NCBI GenBank assembly: GCA_005406025.1
Contig: BGZK01000017.1
Coordinates: 124,001 to 188,000, forward strand
Reading direction: 5' to 3'
Source of the DNA: Eumeta japonica
Taxonomy: Eukaryota > Arthropoda > Insecta > Lepidoptera > Psychidae
Length of the DNA stretch: 64,000 nucleotides
Part shown: positions 47,310-59,040 of the stretch, piece by piece
Position numbering within the stretch: position 1 is the stretch's first letter
Layout of the letters: each line of letters starts with the position of its first letter
Translations under genes and position numbers: made by a program
Notes under the pieces: generated by a model
The model's input: only the letters and a program-made list of their open reading frames with translations
The model's database searches: none
Told to the model about the DNA's origin: nothing

Positions 47310-48551
47310 AAATTGAGTAAACTAGCAAGTTGTTTTTACTATTGTTGTTTTTTAAAATAGTGTCCGTTGAGATCAATGCATTGCTGTATTCAATGGAACC
47401 ATCAAGAGAAAACTGCCTTCCAAACGAGCGGTAAAGTGCAAATTCGCAAAAAATTATGACGTATTTCAAGTGTTATTTTGTAAACTATGAAATAAAGATA
47501 TTTTGATTTTTTTTGAATTTTGAGAAACACTTTGCCACTTGCACTTAGGGGTCGCTTTGAGGGTCTTTTCAAATAAAGCCACAGCTTCCTCGGTGTCCAT
47601 AAACCACTTCCTTCAAAGATTTTCTTTTATTTTAGGAAATAAATGAAAATCGCATGGTGCGAGGCCGAGGATAAGAATATTGTCTCACCCACCCTATAGA
47701 AGGTGGATGAGACAATATTCTTATATCTAACAGTTCCAAATTGTTAGTTCTTTGTCTAGTGGTATGTGGTGAGGCGTTATCATGATTAAGTAGAAACCTA
47801 CTGCGAAGCCTTTTTCCCGAACCTTTTACAAAACAAGAAGCAAACAATTGTTACTGTACTACTCTGCAGTGACTGTTTTTTCTTCTAAAACACTTGTAGC
47901 ATGATGACCTGTCATCCCGAAGAAAGAGGCCATTGTCTTTTTTCCGACGCTTCGCCCTCGTTTTACTTTGGTAGGCAACTCCTCGAAAGGAAATACCCGC
48001 TGAGCAGATTGTCTTTTGGTTTCAGGTCGTAACATAAGTCCAGCTTTTCTCACCTGTAACTATGTCATACATAGCATTCGAGTCACCACGGAGTTTTTGA
48101 GCTTCGGTCAAATCATAAGGTATCCACAGAGTACAAAGCTTCTTGATTGCTAAATATTCTTAAAGGTTTTTGTACACTTAATCTATACCTATGTCTAAGC
48201 TTGTGCGGACCTGCTGGTGTGGTAATCTTTTGTCAGTCTTCATCATGAGCTCTACAACACTAATGTTGTCTTCGGTTGTCGTCGCAGAAGCACATCCCTC
48301 ATGCAATCGTCACTCAGACTGGTGCAATCACGTTTTAACCCGTTAAACCAGTTATGAACAGTGCCGAAGGATGCAGATTCATCATGAAAGGCCACCCGAA
48401 GTCTGTTATAACTTTCTTGTTCGGTTAAACGGCATCGGAATTCATAGAAAATCATTGCACGAAAACTTTCTCGCGTTAAATGCATATTGACGTTAACAAA
48501 CAATTTTCTTTTTGCCGCACATTTATAAAAACTAATGAGAGACAAATACAA
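47310..48551 (-). pseudogene. Decayed mariner transposase
   Basis: On the minus strand the N-terminal part reads MHLTRESFRAMIFYEFRCRL, FHDESASFGTVHNWFNGLKR and RTS-like SLSDD. A TGEKSW block (48070-48035) stands where the first catalytic Asp is expected. Then come RPETKRQSAQ, RSVGKKTMASFFGMTGH, LLNHDNASPHTTRQRT (second Asp), LAPCDFHLFPKIKENL (third Asp) and IQQCIDLNGHYFKKQQ. Frameshifts separate the blocks and a palindromic insertion (47671-47724) breaks the HPPYSPD region. The usual family length is about 345 residues, which fits the span. Confidence 0.88.
47671..47724. repeat. Palindromic insertion inside the mariner fossil
   Basis: Arms 47671-47693 and 47702-47724 are reverse complements at 22 of 23 positions around the 8-base loop CTATAGAA. 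It replaces the YSPD-coding segment just before LAPCDF. Confidence 0.9.
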
Positions 48552-50704
48552 TATATATATATATATATATATGTATAATAAGATTGATAAGGAATTTCAT
48601 TTTTTTAATTTAAATCCGTTTTATTTTACAGTTTCTAAGTGGCCAATTCTAAAAATTTTAAATAAGACCTACGTGTAATCAAACACAACAAGCGCGAAGT
48701 CGAATGCTATGTTTTTTCAATATTTCAAGTCAATCGATCGACTACTTTTAGAATTTTGCAACTTCAAATATATGCGAACTGAATTTTTATATATAAGATT
48801 ATCGAAACGAGGTACAATATTTATTCATATGAATTAAAAAAAAACTCAGATCTCGTGCTCTACACGACTTTCCGGCGTAATGAAAATGAATTTAGTAAGA
48901 AAAGGAATAAAATAACACGAATAACAATAAAAATAAACACCAAAACAATGTTTAAGAATTAAGTATATATTTTATTATTGTATTATTATCAGAACTATAC
49001 ACAATTGCCAAATTACCATGCTCATCCAACAATTTGAAATGAGTGAAATTTAGTCTCTATGAATGCGTTAAATGGATATTTCCATACAAGTGAAGTTAAT
49101 AAAAAATGACTTAAAAACTCCCGTTCGCCACTCCCGTTAATAAGTGTAGGTCGTGAAACGTCCAACTTTAAAAAATTCTCTATTTCAAAACTTTTCATTA
49201 ATATCAAAAAATGGAAAAAATACTCCAGATATTGAGTCAATTTTCAACAAAAATTATTAAAAAAAGAAATATGTTTATATGTTTAATCTGACATTGAAAA
49301 TTTCTCTAAAAAAACATCTTCGTAAGGAACCTCAAAAGCACCAAAGGACCTCAAGTCCACCGATTTACATGAACATAAATTTAAACGATAGATAATTTCA
49401 TAGCCCAGAGTGTTTTGTTAAAATTTTAATAACTTTTTTCGTTTATGAGAGATTGGAAGTTCTTTTAAAAAAGATACGAATTTATAAGTCCGAAATTTGA
49501 GGTTTTCTTTAATTTTGAATAAACTACTAAGATTGTTCATCTTTTTTTGTAGTATTGTAGTTCTTTCAATAACGTATTTTTTGATATCAATTTTGTTCCT
49601 ATTTTTTAATAAATGAGGAAGGATCCTAGGCCGCTGTCGCACTTTTATTGAAAACCGTTACCCTACTGAAACGACCGAGAAAGTATTTTTAATGTTTTAT
49701 AAAATATGCAAACGTATTCCTTTATTAAAATTGACTAATTTGAGAAACCAGAAAGAAATAAATAAAGATGAAAGACGCGATAGGGTATGCTCTTCATAAG
49801 CCGCGGCTTCAAAGACATTTTATTAAATCTTACAACATTTAGCCTTAGTTGTAATTAGTCCCGACTTTTGAGTAGATTTATGCAAATCGCAATGGCTAAG
49901 TCTTTTGTTCAGATTAAGGCGATGTAAGATTTTTCCTTAACTATAGTTTATCACAGTGAATCGAGATTTAACAATATCAGTAGAAGGGATAGTTGCATTA
50001 TTTTTTACTGCCATTCCGAAAAAGGTTTTTCAGAAAAAAATGCTAGTAAGTAAAATTCGTTAGTATGTTCCTTTTAAGTTTTCAAGTTCAAGTAAACAAT
50101 GGAAAAATGTGCTAATAAAATTCGAATCAGAAATCAGAGATCTAATATTTATGTAATTATTCCACGCAATGAAAATGTTGACTTTAAAACATAAATAAAA
50201 CTGCTATACCCAGAATGTTATCGAGTAAAAGCGTTGAAAGGCATGCGGCTGCATACACAATTTATAAAACCGGGCGAACATGGATATTACCTATCGAACG
50301 GTTGAAATTATTACAAATTATTCATTGGTCATGAATAGATAGAGAACCTCCAAAATACATAACAAAAAAATCTAATTCACAACAATTTCATCTTCTCATG
50401 TTCATTGTCGGTGTACCTTTTATAAATAAATAAAAATGTTCGTAAATAGTGGCCCGATTTCAAAATGTTGTTTTAATGGATATACTCCCGAGGTGACTCC
50501 ACAGTCACCAAGTCAAGATCTGATGACAGAACGTATGTCAGTTGTAATATCATGTTTCTGAGCTGACGATGGAAGGAACACCACTACTTGACGGTTAGGA
50601 GTTAAGCTATAATGCTTCGGCTTCTTGCCAGACATAGTACTCTTTAATGGTTTTTAGTAAAACTTAGCATACACAGAATTAAAATTAATTAATTATTAAT
50701 TTAT
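48552..50704. other. AT-rich stretch with no recognised feature
   Basis: A short (AT)n tract lies at 48552-48572. Small open frames at 49022-49240 and 49418-49642 (minus) are Lys/Leu/Phe-rich translations of AT-rich DNA with no recognisable domain. Confidence 0.35.
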
Positions 50705-50960
50705 TTACATATTTTCGTTCGTTTATATAATTGTAACGTGACAGTCGTAGTAAGAACACTACAGAACTCCTAGCGATAACAGTAGGAACAGAGTGAATTA
50801 ATTCAATGTGGAAGGGAATAAAAATGTACCTAATCTTTGTGAATTGTAGGACTTTTACATTATAAAAAATAGATGTAAATTATGTAGATTATTTAAAATA
50901 ATTTGATAGTTGTACTCCAACTAAGAATGTAAATACACTGGAATAATTACCAGTGGACGA
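50705..50960 (-). repeat. Dispersed repeat X, inverted copy
   Basis: Its reverse complement carries TTAGTTGGAGTACAACTA, AAGTCCTACAATTCA, GAATTAATTCACTCTGTTCC, ATCGCTAGGAGTTC and ACAATTATATAAACGA, in the same order as 54030-54320. It could be part of an LTR. Confidence 0.65.
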
Positions 50961-51124
50961 TAAATTCGGGGTCGGAACTGCTCCTCCGCTTGGTCCGTAT
51001 TAAAGTACAAGAGATGCCTGGCTGATTTTATTAACCGTGGCTTAATCTACATGTAAGGAAGCCAAATAAATTATAAAGTTGTAATTACTCGATGACTAAA
51101 ATAATGAAATAAAATAAATTTTTC

Positions 51125-51375
51125 AAAAAATTAAAACCGCCTTCAAAACCTACTTAAATAAGTGTTTAAAAAGCCTACAAAAACAACTAATTTGTTTTTG
51201 ACGTTGCTTCCAGCCAAAGATGAATCAGACACAGTTGTGTCTCCTTAAAAAAAAAATATCTTTTTTAACTTTAACGTTTCATACTCATGTTTATGTATTA
51301 TACCTTCTTTTCCTTTCTTTGGTTGGAACCGACTCCAAAAACAATTAATTAGTTGTTTTTAAAATTCCTTTAAAA
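51125..51375 (+). repeat. Foldback-like dispersed repeat Y, copy 1
   Basis: AAACAACTAATTTGTTTTTG with CCAAAGATGAATCAGACACA (51180-51238) is answered by a reverse-complement-like arm TTTGGTTGGAACCGACTCC ... AATTAGTTGTTTTT (51318-51362). A same-strand relative lies at 53450-53640. Confidence 0.55.
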
Positions 51376-51579
51376 AAATATTTAATTAGATTTATTTTAG
51401 GAGGTTTTTATATTTCTTTGATTCGGATCGGTATGGGAATTCGAATCGAATTAATGAATATTTGTATTATCGATTTTCATTTTGACGTATCGCTTAAACT
51501 CGAGTGGATAAGCAGGTATCTCTTCGAGGTTAGCCTAAAGCTCATACCACCGAGAGACCTCTATATAAGACGTAGGTAG

Positions 51580-51780
51580 ACCTTTTATATGTAAAGCGGC
51601 CAAAAACTTCGCAACACCCGGGGGCACCGCACTCGAAATCGTTCGTCTTTGCCGCTTCGAATTCCCGGCGCGTTCGCGACCGCCGCTAGCGGGATAGGTG
51701 TCGCTGAACAGAATCGCTGAGCTGGTTTCAGCGAAATTCCAGATGAGGCCATTTTCTTCGGGTGTATTGGAAACGACATG
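51580..51780. other. GC-rich patch of unknown nature
   Basis: Minus-strand reading gives a short open frame with LAAVANAPGIRSGKDERFRV. The block is much more GC-rich than its surroundings and looks like a dispersed repetitive coding relic. I cannot assign it to a family. Confidence 0.3.
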
Positions 51781-52970
51781 CTCGGTCTCGACTTCTTGTC
51801 TCCTTCGACGGCCTTGAACGAATTACGTCGTTCAAGAAAAGGTGGTTAAAGACAAGTTTCGAGTTTGCACGCTGTGTATTATTTCCATAGGAGATCGCGA
51901 TAGAGAATTTGGTGTTATCTGCATTCACAAAACACCCATATATCAAAAAAGTGCACTGAAATCGCGGTGATAGTTATGTGGTCGGATTCTATTCCTGACA
52001 ACGGTTCAATTTACGAATGAGTTTTTAATTTAGTATTGAATTAAAACCATCTGCTTCTTGCATCATACGGCACGTTAAGACGTCAGTGTCGGACACCGAT
52101 GACTAAGTCCGTTAACGTGTCTCAATATTGTATTGTGTGAGGTGTTAATTCGCGGAAATCCAAAGTAGACGCTTGCCTGCAACATGCATTAACATGCAGC
52201 ATGCATCCCACCGCTGACCCTCGAATCTGCCTCTCCACTACGAATCTGTATCCAAATGATTGAATATTGATTTCAGAGGATTGACAGATATCGAACACCT
52301 AAGCAAGTGTTATTTATTTTTATAACTATCTTATTCCGCTAACCGTTAAATTGTTAATTCTACGTACGTTTCATGCCAACTAGGCACATCCTCAGGAAAT
52401 TACCGACAGTCACATCCACCATGGTGCAAGGAGCGTTAAAACAACCAACACAGCCTCGTTAAGCGGACCGCTGTCAGGCAATGGTCAAAGAGCGAAGAAA
52501 ACATTCTTAAGGCAGCCACAGACACCGATAGACATGTCTGTCAAATGTCACAGACTAACCATCACCAACATTACCCAAATAGTTACAGGCAAGCGTCCAA
52601 TAATGGCGATTTATAAACGTCAATTTGGTCATTGAGCATACTATTATTATCTTTATGTTTTAAAATTTCTAAGGATTCCAAAACATTTAACATATTTACA
52701 TAATATAGTATAATACCCCTTGCCATATAACTTTGTTTAACAAACAGGTTAAATTTATGAAATGGTAAATTTTGAATTTCAACTGGGATCTTATTAGAAA
52801 AGCGCACACATTGCCCCTTGAACGAATTATTAACTTTGCTTATATGGGTTTTATAAGCAGCAAGATCGTTCTTAGGTCTAGGGTATTTTTTTTACATTGT
52901 GGTATGGTGACCACGGCTTTTGTTACTTCACCACACACACCACGCACCTGCACACCTGCACGCACACTAC

Positions 52971-52976
52971 CATATA

Positions 52977-53006
<30 letters not shown>
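52971..53006. repeat. (AT)n microsatellite
   Basis: An AT dinucleotide tract with one interruption, preceded by a CA-rich run (CCACACACACCACGCACC). Confidence 0.9.
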
Positions 53007-53007
<1 letters not shown>

Positions 53008-53449
53008 TTTATATTACATGCAAATAAATTTTTTGAAATTGTACGACTATGTTTACTTTACTTTTTCTCCAAAAAAATGTATACTTATATATATACATAT
53101 ATTATTTTATACAAATACGTATTATATTTCTTTCTCTTAATTTAATAATTTGTACCATGCGTTTCTAATATACGCAAACACTTATGATTTATTGTATATT
53201 TGTAATTCATGACAATTATTTAAAAAATGTATGTACTATGCTATATTTTGTTCTAATTATTTTATGTAACAAATGCGTATCCGTTATTCTGTACGTTATT
53301 GTTATTAGCACATTGTCATAAAGTCTATATATTTAAAATCAAAATTAAACATATACATTTCCACAAAATATTTAATATTTTCTATCTCTTTATAAATAGA
53401 TAGAAAATATCATATTTATAAAAATAGCTTTTATAAAAACACGAAAAAG

Positions 53450-53640
53450 CGTTCAAAACGCTGTTTAATTAATTATTTAAACAGACTACAGAAACAACTA
53501 ATTAGTGATTTTTGAGTCACTTTCTGCTAAAGATTGATCAGACACAGTTGAGTGTACTCAGAAGAAGAAGAAGATCTACTTTTCGACTCAATATTCAACC
53601 TTTCATATTCATGTCTATAGATTACATATTCTTTTGCCCT
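53450..53640 (+). repeat. Dispersed repeat Y, copy 2
   Basis: CTACAGAAACAACTAATTAG, AAAGATTGATCAGACACAG, then TTTCATATTCATGTCTATAG and TACATATTCTTTT, in the same order as 51165-51315. The second foldback arm is absent. Confidence 0.55.
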
Positions 53641-53729
53641 ACTTTAGCGCGACGTCCTCGTTGACCGCTGTTTGCAATTATGATTAATTTGTCGTTTGAT
53701 CAGCAAAATCAATATGCGAATACGCTTAA

Positions 53730-53990
53730 CTAAATGTAGACATTTCTTTCTGGAATACAGGATGTACCTACCGTTTGCTTTATTGTTTTACCGCAAAGTA
53801 AAATCTTAGGCCGCCCGGTGCGGGAAGTGGGAGTGGGAATTTGGAGAGGTGTGTGAGATGTTTGTTTTTCCGGTGACGTCACGTCACTAATGTCTATTTC
53901 GCTTAGTGCATGCGCTGGTTTCAATATATCTATAGAGACTTTCGCTTTAATGTCGGGGAGCTGCAACGTAAACATCTTGTCCGACCTCTA
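53730..53990 (-). pseudogene. C-terminal relic of a Gypsy-like pol polyprotein
   Basis: The minus-strand frame reads MFTLQLPDIKAKVSIDILKP, then HALSEIDISDVTSPEKQTSH and a Pro/Thr-rich tail. The VSIDxLKPA block after a short beta-rich stretch is typical of the end of Gypsy/Ty3-type integrases in insects. No other pol domain is adjacent. Confidence 0.6.
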
Positions 53991-54029
53991 AATAAAATTG
54001 TAGGATATGTCGCAAGAAGGCTGCTAAAT

Positions 54030-54320
54030 GACTACCAGTGGATATAATTCATTGATAATCAATCCAGGGTCTGTACATTTTTAGCTGGAGTGCAAGTACC
54101 AACTATATGTTATTCTTGTTCCTTTTATGCTTTATTGTTTTTTTTTTATATAGTTTTTATATACTTTATAATATAAAAGTTCTACAATTCAGATCAGAAC
54201 AGATCACATTTTAATTCATTTCTGCATTAAATTAATTCACTCTATTTATATCGCTAAAGAGTTCCGATGTGTTGCTGAGATTGCCACATGGCAATTATAT
54301 AAATTAATGAAAATATTTAG
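54030..54320 (+). repeat. Dispersed repeat X, direct copy
   Basis: Contains ACCAGTGGATATAATTC, TTAGCTGGAGTGCAAGTACC, AAAGTTCTACAATTCAGATC, TTAAATTAATTCACTC, ATCGCTAAAGAGTTCC and GCAATTATATAAATTA. It is the opposite-strand partner of 50705-50960. Confidence 0.65.
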
Positions 54321-54499
54321 ATAGATTAATAAGTAATTAATTTCTGGCGACAAATCGCAATATTATCTCCTAATTGATCACCGTTAAGGAGTGCTGTGTC
54401 TTTCATCATCAGCTCAGCAGCGTGAGATGATAATATGGAAAAACTTGAATAATCACAATACGCTGCCATACGCAAAAACTTGAATAATCACAATAAAAG

Positions 54500-55140
54500 A
54501 ACTCAAACACACTATGATATTTGAGGGTATCCCTCAATTTCATTTAGATTTCAAATCAGATTATGAGTCAATGCTTACGGGACCACATCGGGAGTATGTA
54601 TACCTCTCCAAGAGAAAAAATATTTTTTTCGAATTGGTGTACAATTGATCAAATTATGGCAGAACTTACATTAAAATAAACATACAAACGAAGACGAAAC
54701 CTCCTTCTGTTTTAATTAGTCGGTGTCAATTCAATCCGTCATTTATCGTTATAGATTAAAAATCATTTATAGCCAGCGTGTATCTCTGACAATTCCCATA
54801 CGGCTAGAATACATTTTTATTATGGAGTTCATGATCCGCTATTATGAATTCTGGCTTCACTATCAGATCAGTTCCACGTTGCTAAAATATACTTTCTAAA
54901 TGCAAAAAAAAAAAATAGCTATATGTATGCCTATAATATTCGAGGATGCCCCGCAATTTCTTATGGATCTCATAATCAGAAATAAATTTTGAAATAATGG
55001 AACCAATCCTTATATTCTTATCCTTTCAAATAAAAAAAAATCGAATGGCTCAATAAATGGCGTTCTGAGGTAACAAACATAAAAACTATATAACTGGATT
55101 GAGAACCTACCCCCTTTTTTTGAAGTAAGTTAAAAAAGCG
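54500..55140 (+). repeat. Two neighbouring copies of one dispersed repeat
   Basis: Copy a (54512-54720) and copy b (54945-55140) share the order GAGGGTATCCCTCAATTTC / GAGGATGCCCCGCAATTTC, ATCAGATTATGAGTC / AATCAGAAATAAATTTTG, CTCCAAGAGAAAAAA / CCTTTCAAATAAAAAAA, and ACATACAAACGAAG / ACAAACATAAAAAC. Copy b continues into GATTGAGAACCTACCCCC followed by a poly-T run. This is a common style of repeat in moth genomes. Confidence 0.6.
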
Positions 55141-57719
55141 AGTTGAATTCGAGGTGAAACTAGGATTCGTGTTAAAATCAAGGCCCCTATTAAGGCCAAG
55201 TATGCTTTGATCATGGGTACCTTTAAACGAATATTTCTAGAAAGCTGTTATACCTAGCAAACTCAAAAAAAAAATTCTAATTATATAAAATATGTTCTGA
55301 GTTCTACCGTAGGAAAAGCTTAAATACACAGCACGTTCTTTATAATAAAAAATACTAAAGTACGTTCACTTAAAACACTAATACCAATAAATTTCTAACA
55401 GGACAAACGATAAAAAAACAAAATTTAAACATTATTAGTAAAATATAATTATACAGGGTTGGCCTTAAGCATTTTTGTTTATAATAAATAGTTTTCTCAT
55501 TATAAATAAAAAACTAAAATGTCGTTTACGACAAAAAGTTCTGCGTAACTAAATGACAATCCATCTTCCTTACTCTACCGCTTTAAGTCGATTCTCCTTC
55601 TCACAAAACAGTGTGGGGCGTGACGCGTTGCGTTTGGCATTGCACTTGGCCTTAAAAAAAAAACGAGACTCGGCAGATAATCAAGAGCAGGTTGGAAGCA
55701 GGCTCAAAAGCGAAAGCAATTTCACGAAACTATTAGTATATCGTATAATTTTAACGAGCAATAGTGAAACAATAAATTATTTATGTTTCTTTTGTGCGTA
55801 TATATTTCCATGTTGTAGATATTTTGTAACATGAAGGTGGAGGACATTCTAGGATACGTAATACGTATCACTTTGTACGCATCAAAAGGATACACTCGTT
55901 CACGCTCCGAAGAACGTGTATCGATTACCAAGAAGTCGGACGTGTATGCAATTTGACTATGCAAATGCGGCTGCAGCGGCGCGCGGTTTAGCACTTCCGT
56001 GTCACACACTTGTGTGTGACACCCACATAGTCTCAGGGTTATATGTGAACATATTTTGATGTGTTGACATACTTGTGATTTTAAATCGGTTTTTATTTCA
56101 TATTCCGAGATTTTAGCTATTAGCTTCATACAAGTCACTGTATTTAGAACAATGTATTCCCAAAAATTGTATTATTATAAATATGAGAACAGAAGCACTA
56201 GAAAAAGAGGAAGTATATTAAAATTTAAACTAGACTTTTTTTTAATGTAATATATTTTTAGAAACAGGAATTCTAGTTTTCCATGGAATTTCGATGTTAT
56301 TTCACAACATTGTTGGGTGCTATGTTGGGTGTTATGTAAAGTTGCGACATCGAGGGGTGTCTCTCAGAGCACGGTTTTCTGAATTCTGTCAGAATAGGAA
56401 TGTTTATGACCTTGATCTAACTAACTGTGGTTACTTTCGAGTGGGAATCATCTCTTTCATTTAAATTTATAATTCTAATTTTATAATAAAATTTAAATTT
56501 AAATTTTTTAATAAAATATAATAACAAATTTGATTTGATAAGCAAACGGTTTCGATCTTTGATCGCATGCGATTTGACCGATAAGTTGTTTAACTAGTTA
56601 AGTTAAACAACTCGCTTCACGGCTTTTAGCTGCCGTTGGTGCGGAAAGTTAACTAGATGTGTGACGACGGTAAGTAAGGATCCTCGACACGAAAGTCCCA
56701 CAAGCTCTGTATTTAAGATGGTGCGCGTGTTCATGAAATGGAACGACTACAACGTGATACCGAAACGTATTTGCAAAAATACTGAGTTACATTAAAAAGA
56801 AAAGAAATCCATCGGCTAGCTTTCGTCTCCAACGGAATCAGAAATGAGATCTAATCTGGAGCCGCAGGCGCGACGCGCGCGCCGACCTCGATCTATGTTT
56901 TACCTCTAAAAAGAACATAGAGATTGTGGCGCGTCGAATCGTATTTTCGCTGAACAATTTCAACAAACAAAGTATACATTAAGTTTTATTTTCTCTCCGT
57001 ATTATAACAGTCCGTATAGGAACGGTTAGGCATTCAAATACTCACACTGCCACTTTGTTATGTTAGCCTCTTTCACTAAAACACGTCTTTAAAATTTACA
57101 TTTTAACTATAATAAAAACATTCAACTAGTGTGAAAGACTGTTTCAGTATTTAAATCAACAATCTACATTCCACATTCTGTAATAACCACTAGTAGTTTC
57201 TGAAAACTTGGTACCTTTTTTCCAAGAGTCTAAAATTTAGTTATTATGATCTCGTAAATCAGATTTCTCAACCACAAATTTATTTATTCATTTTGGTTTT
57301 TTGGCGATCTCAAGCTTAGTTTTGCCTGTCTCTGAGCGACGACTGTCCATTGAAATATTCGTCTACACAAATTGTTTTGAATAATGTGAAAAAATGCTAT
57401 AGGTATACACGATGTCCTCGGCGTAAACGAGAACGACAGCGGATGTTTGATTTCTACGACAGTTACAGGATCGTAGCGGACGCACGAACGAAACGAGGGC
57501 CTTTTAATGCGTATCAGTCGATAAGTTTCTCCTCGAGTCGTCGCTGCCAGCATCAATACGAGAAACCAGAGGTTAATCCGAGTAAGCCGCTGCTCTTGCG
57601 CAATTCGGGTTCGCGTTAGATCCGCGAGTTTACGGCGCGTTTCAAATGGCGTGTATGTGCGCTTGGAGCGTGTTCCGACCGCTTTAAGGTGAAAAAATAT
57701 CTAACTATAGATCTCTTAT
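55141..57719. other. Non-coding stretch
   Basis: Includes a 24-base palindrome at 55999-56022. GC-rich patches lie at 55840-56000, 56860-56945 and 57410-57670. Short open frames (for example 55722-56138 minus and 57350-57619 plus) have no recognisable domain. Confidence 0.35.
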
Positions 57720-59040
57720 CATATTCATTTATATGAGACAAAAATTTAATACCATTTCACTAAACCGTTGGACTTATCGCCTTGTGCTGCAGACATTGAT
57801 TTTCTATTGATTCGCGTCACCACTAGTCGGTCATTTATGCATACTTTTCTTAATATAACTATATAGTTCAGATATTAATTGTAGTTTGTACATTTCGTAT
57901 GTCTACTGTAATTAATACACCATTGATAGTATCAATAAAAATGAAATGGCCATAATACTAATATTATGTACATCTACAAATCAAATTCGAATTTTCAAAT
58001 TTACGAACCGTTTATGGGCAACAGCTTCTGCTACAAACGAGCGTCTTTTTGTGATCCGTTCTCGCCATTTAAGGGTTGAGATTATACACACTTCAATAGC
58101 TGCTAAAGAGACTCGTTACCGATAATAAATTTGCAGTTGTCGCAACGAGGAATTGTCTTATCGGTTCTGAGTCGAACCGCTGAAGTAAATTTTAATGGAT
58201 CGTATCAGATTAGGGTTCGCCAGGTAGAGTTTGTTCGGGATCTGAATTCTGCACATTTTTCCGGTACGTTTGCACAGATCCCTGTAGTTCAGAATACCTC
58301 CACCTATTTCCGCAGTTGCGATGCTATCATTTCAGGCATCGATCGGTTGGTCGCGAACGAAGTCTTCATACGGAGAATATCGAAGGCCAGGATTGAGGTC
58401 GCCGACTCGAATATTTCCCGGCGAAAGAACTGGCACATCACACGAAAGGCTCGTACACGGCTGTGGCCAAATAGCGAAAATCCCCCTATGACGGCGCCGA
58501 ATATTACATCCTTTTATATATGCATTTTTAAAAGGCGAAAATTTAAAACCACTTCACCAAACGTTTCTACCTCTCGACTTGTGCTACAGACCGTGCATTT
58601 TGTGTTGATACGCGTCATCGCTACTGTGTTATTTATAGACATTTCTCTTATTGTAACTAAATAGCCTAGACATTAATGGTGGTTGAAACGTTTTGAATGT
58701 TCAATTCACTATGCATACCGGTTAATGGATTAAGAAAAAGGGCTGAAATATTAATTATATGTATGTCTGAAAGCCCGTCTTCAATTTTACGAAACTTTCG
58801 TTGGTGTAAGATTGTGCTACAGACTAGTGTCTGCGTGTTGATTCGCTTCCGCTGCAATTCGGTTGAGTTTTTATATCAGTAAACATTAAATATGGACACT
58901 CGATACCTATCGTAGTTCTGCAGTTGTCGCAAGGAAGAATCGTGTCACCGGTTGTAGGTCGGTCCGCTGATGTGAATTAGAATGAATCGATTGTCAGATT
59001 CGGGTTCGACAAGAGAATTTATTCGCCTTTTTTGTGATTT
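57720..59040 (+). repeat. Degenerate tandem repeat array (about 790-base period)
   Basis: GCCTTGTGCTGCAGAC (57782) recurs as GACTTGTGCTACAGACC (58572) and GATTGTGCTACAGACTAG (58810), with a weaker copy CTTCTGCTACAAACGAG (58026). CAGTTGTCGCAACGAGGAAT (58130) recurs as CAGTTGTCGCAAGGAAGAAT (58921), about 790 bases on, followed in both by a GTCGAACCGCTGA/GTCGGTCCGCTGA segment. An open frame at 58131-58664 lies inside but shows no known domain. Confidence 0.7.

Noticed and set aside
55722..56138. 138-codon minus-strand frame
   Set aside because: No domain or repeat-protein similarity recognised. It spans a palindrome and mixed-composition DNA, so chance is more likely.
58131..58664. 177-codon open frame inside the tandem array
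   Set aside because: No recognisable domain, no splice or promoter context, and the neighbouring repeat units do not keep the frame open.
57720..59040. CRISPR-like spaced repeats
   Set aside because: The spacing is hundreds of bases, the units are diverged, and the genome is eukaryotic.
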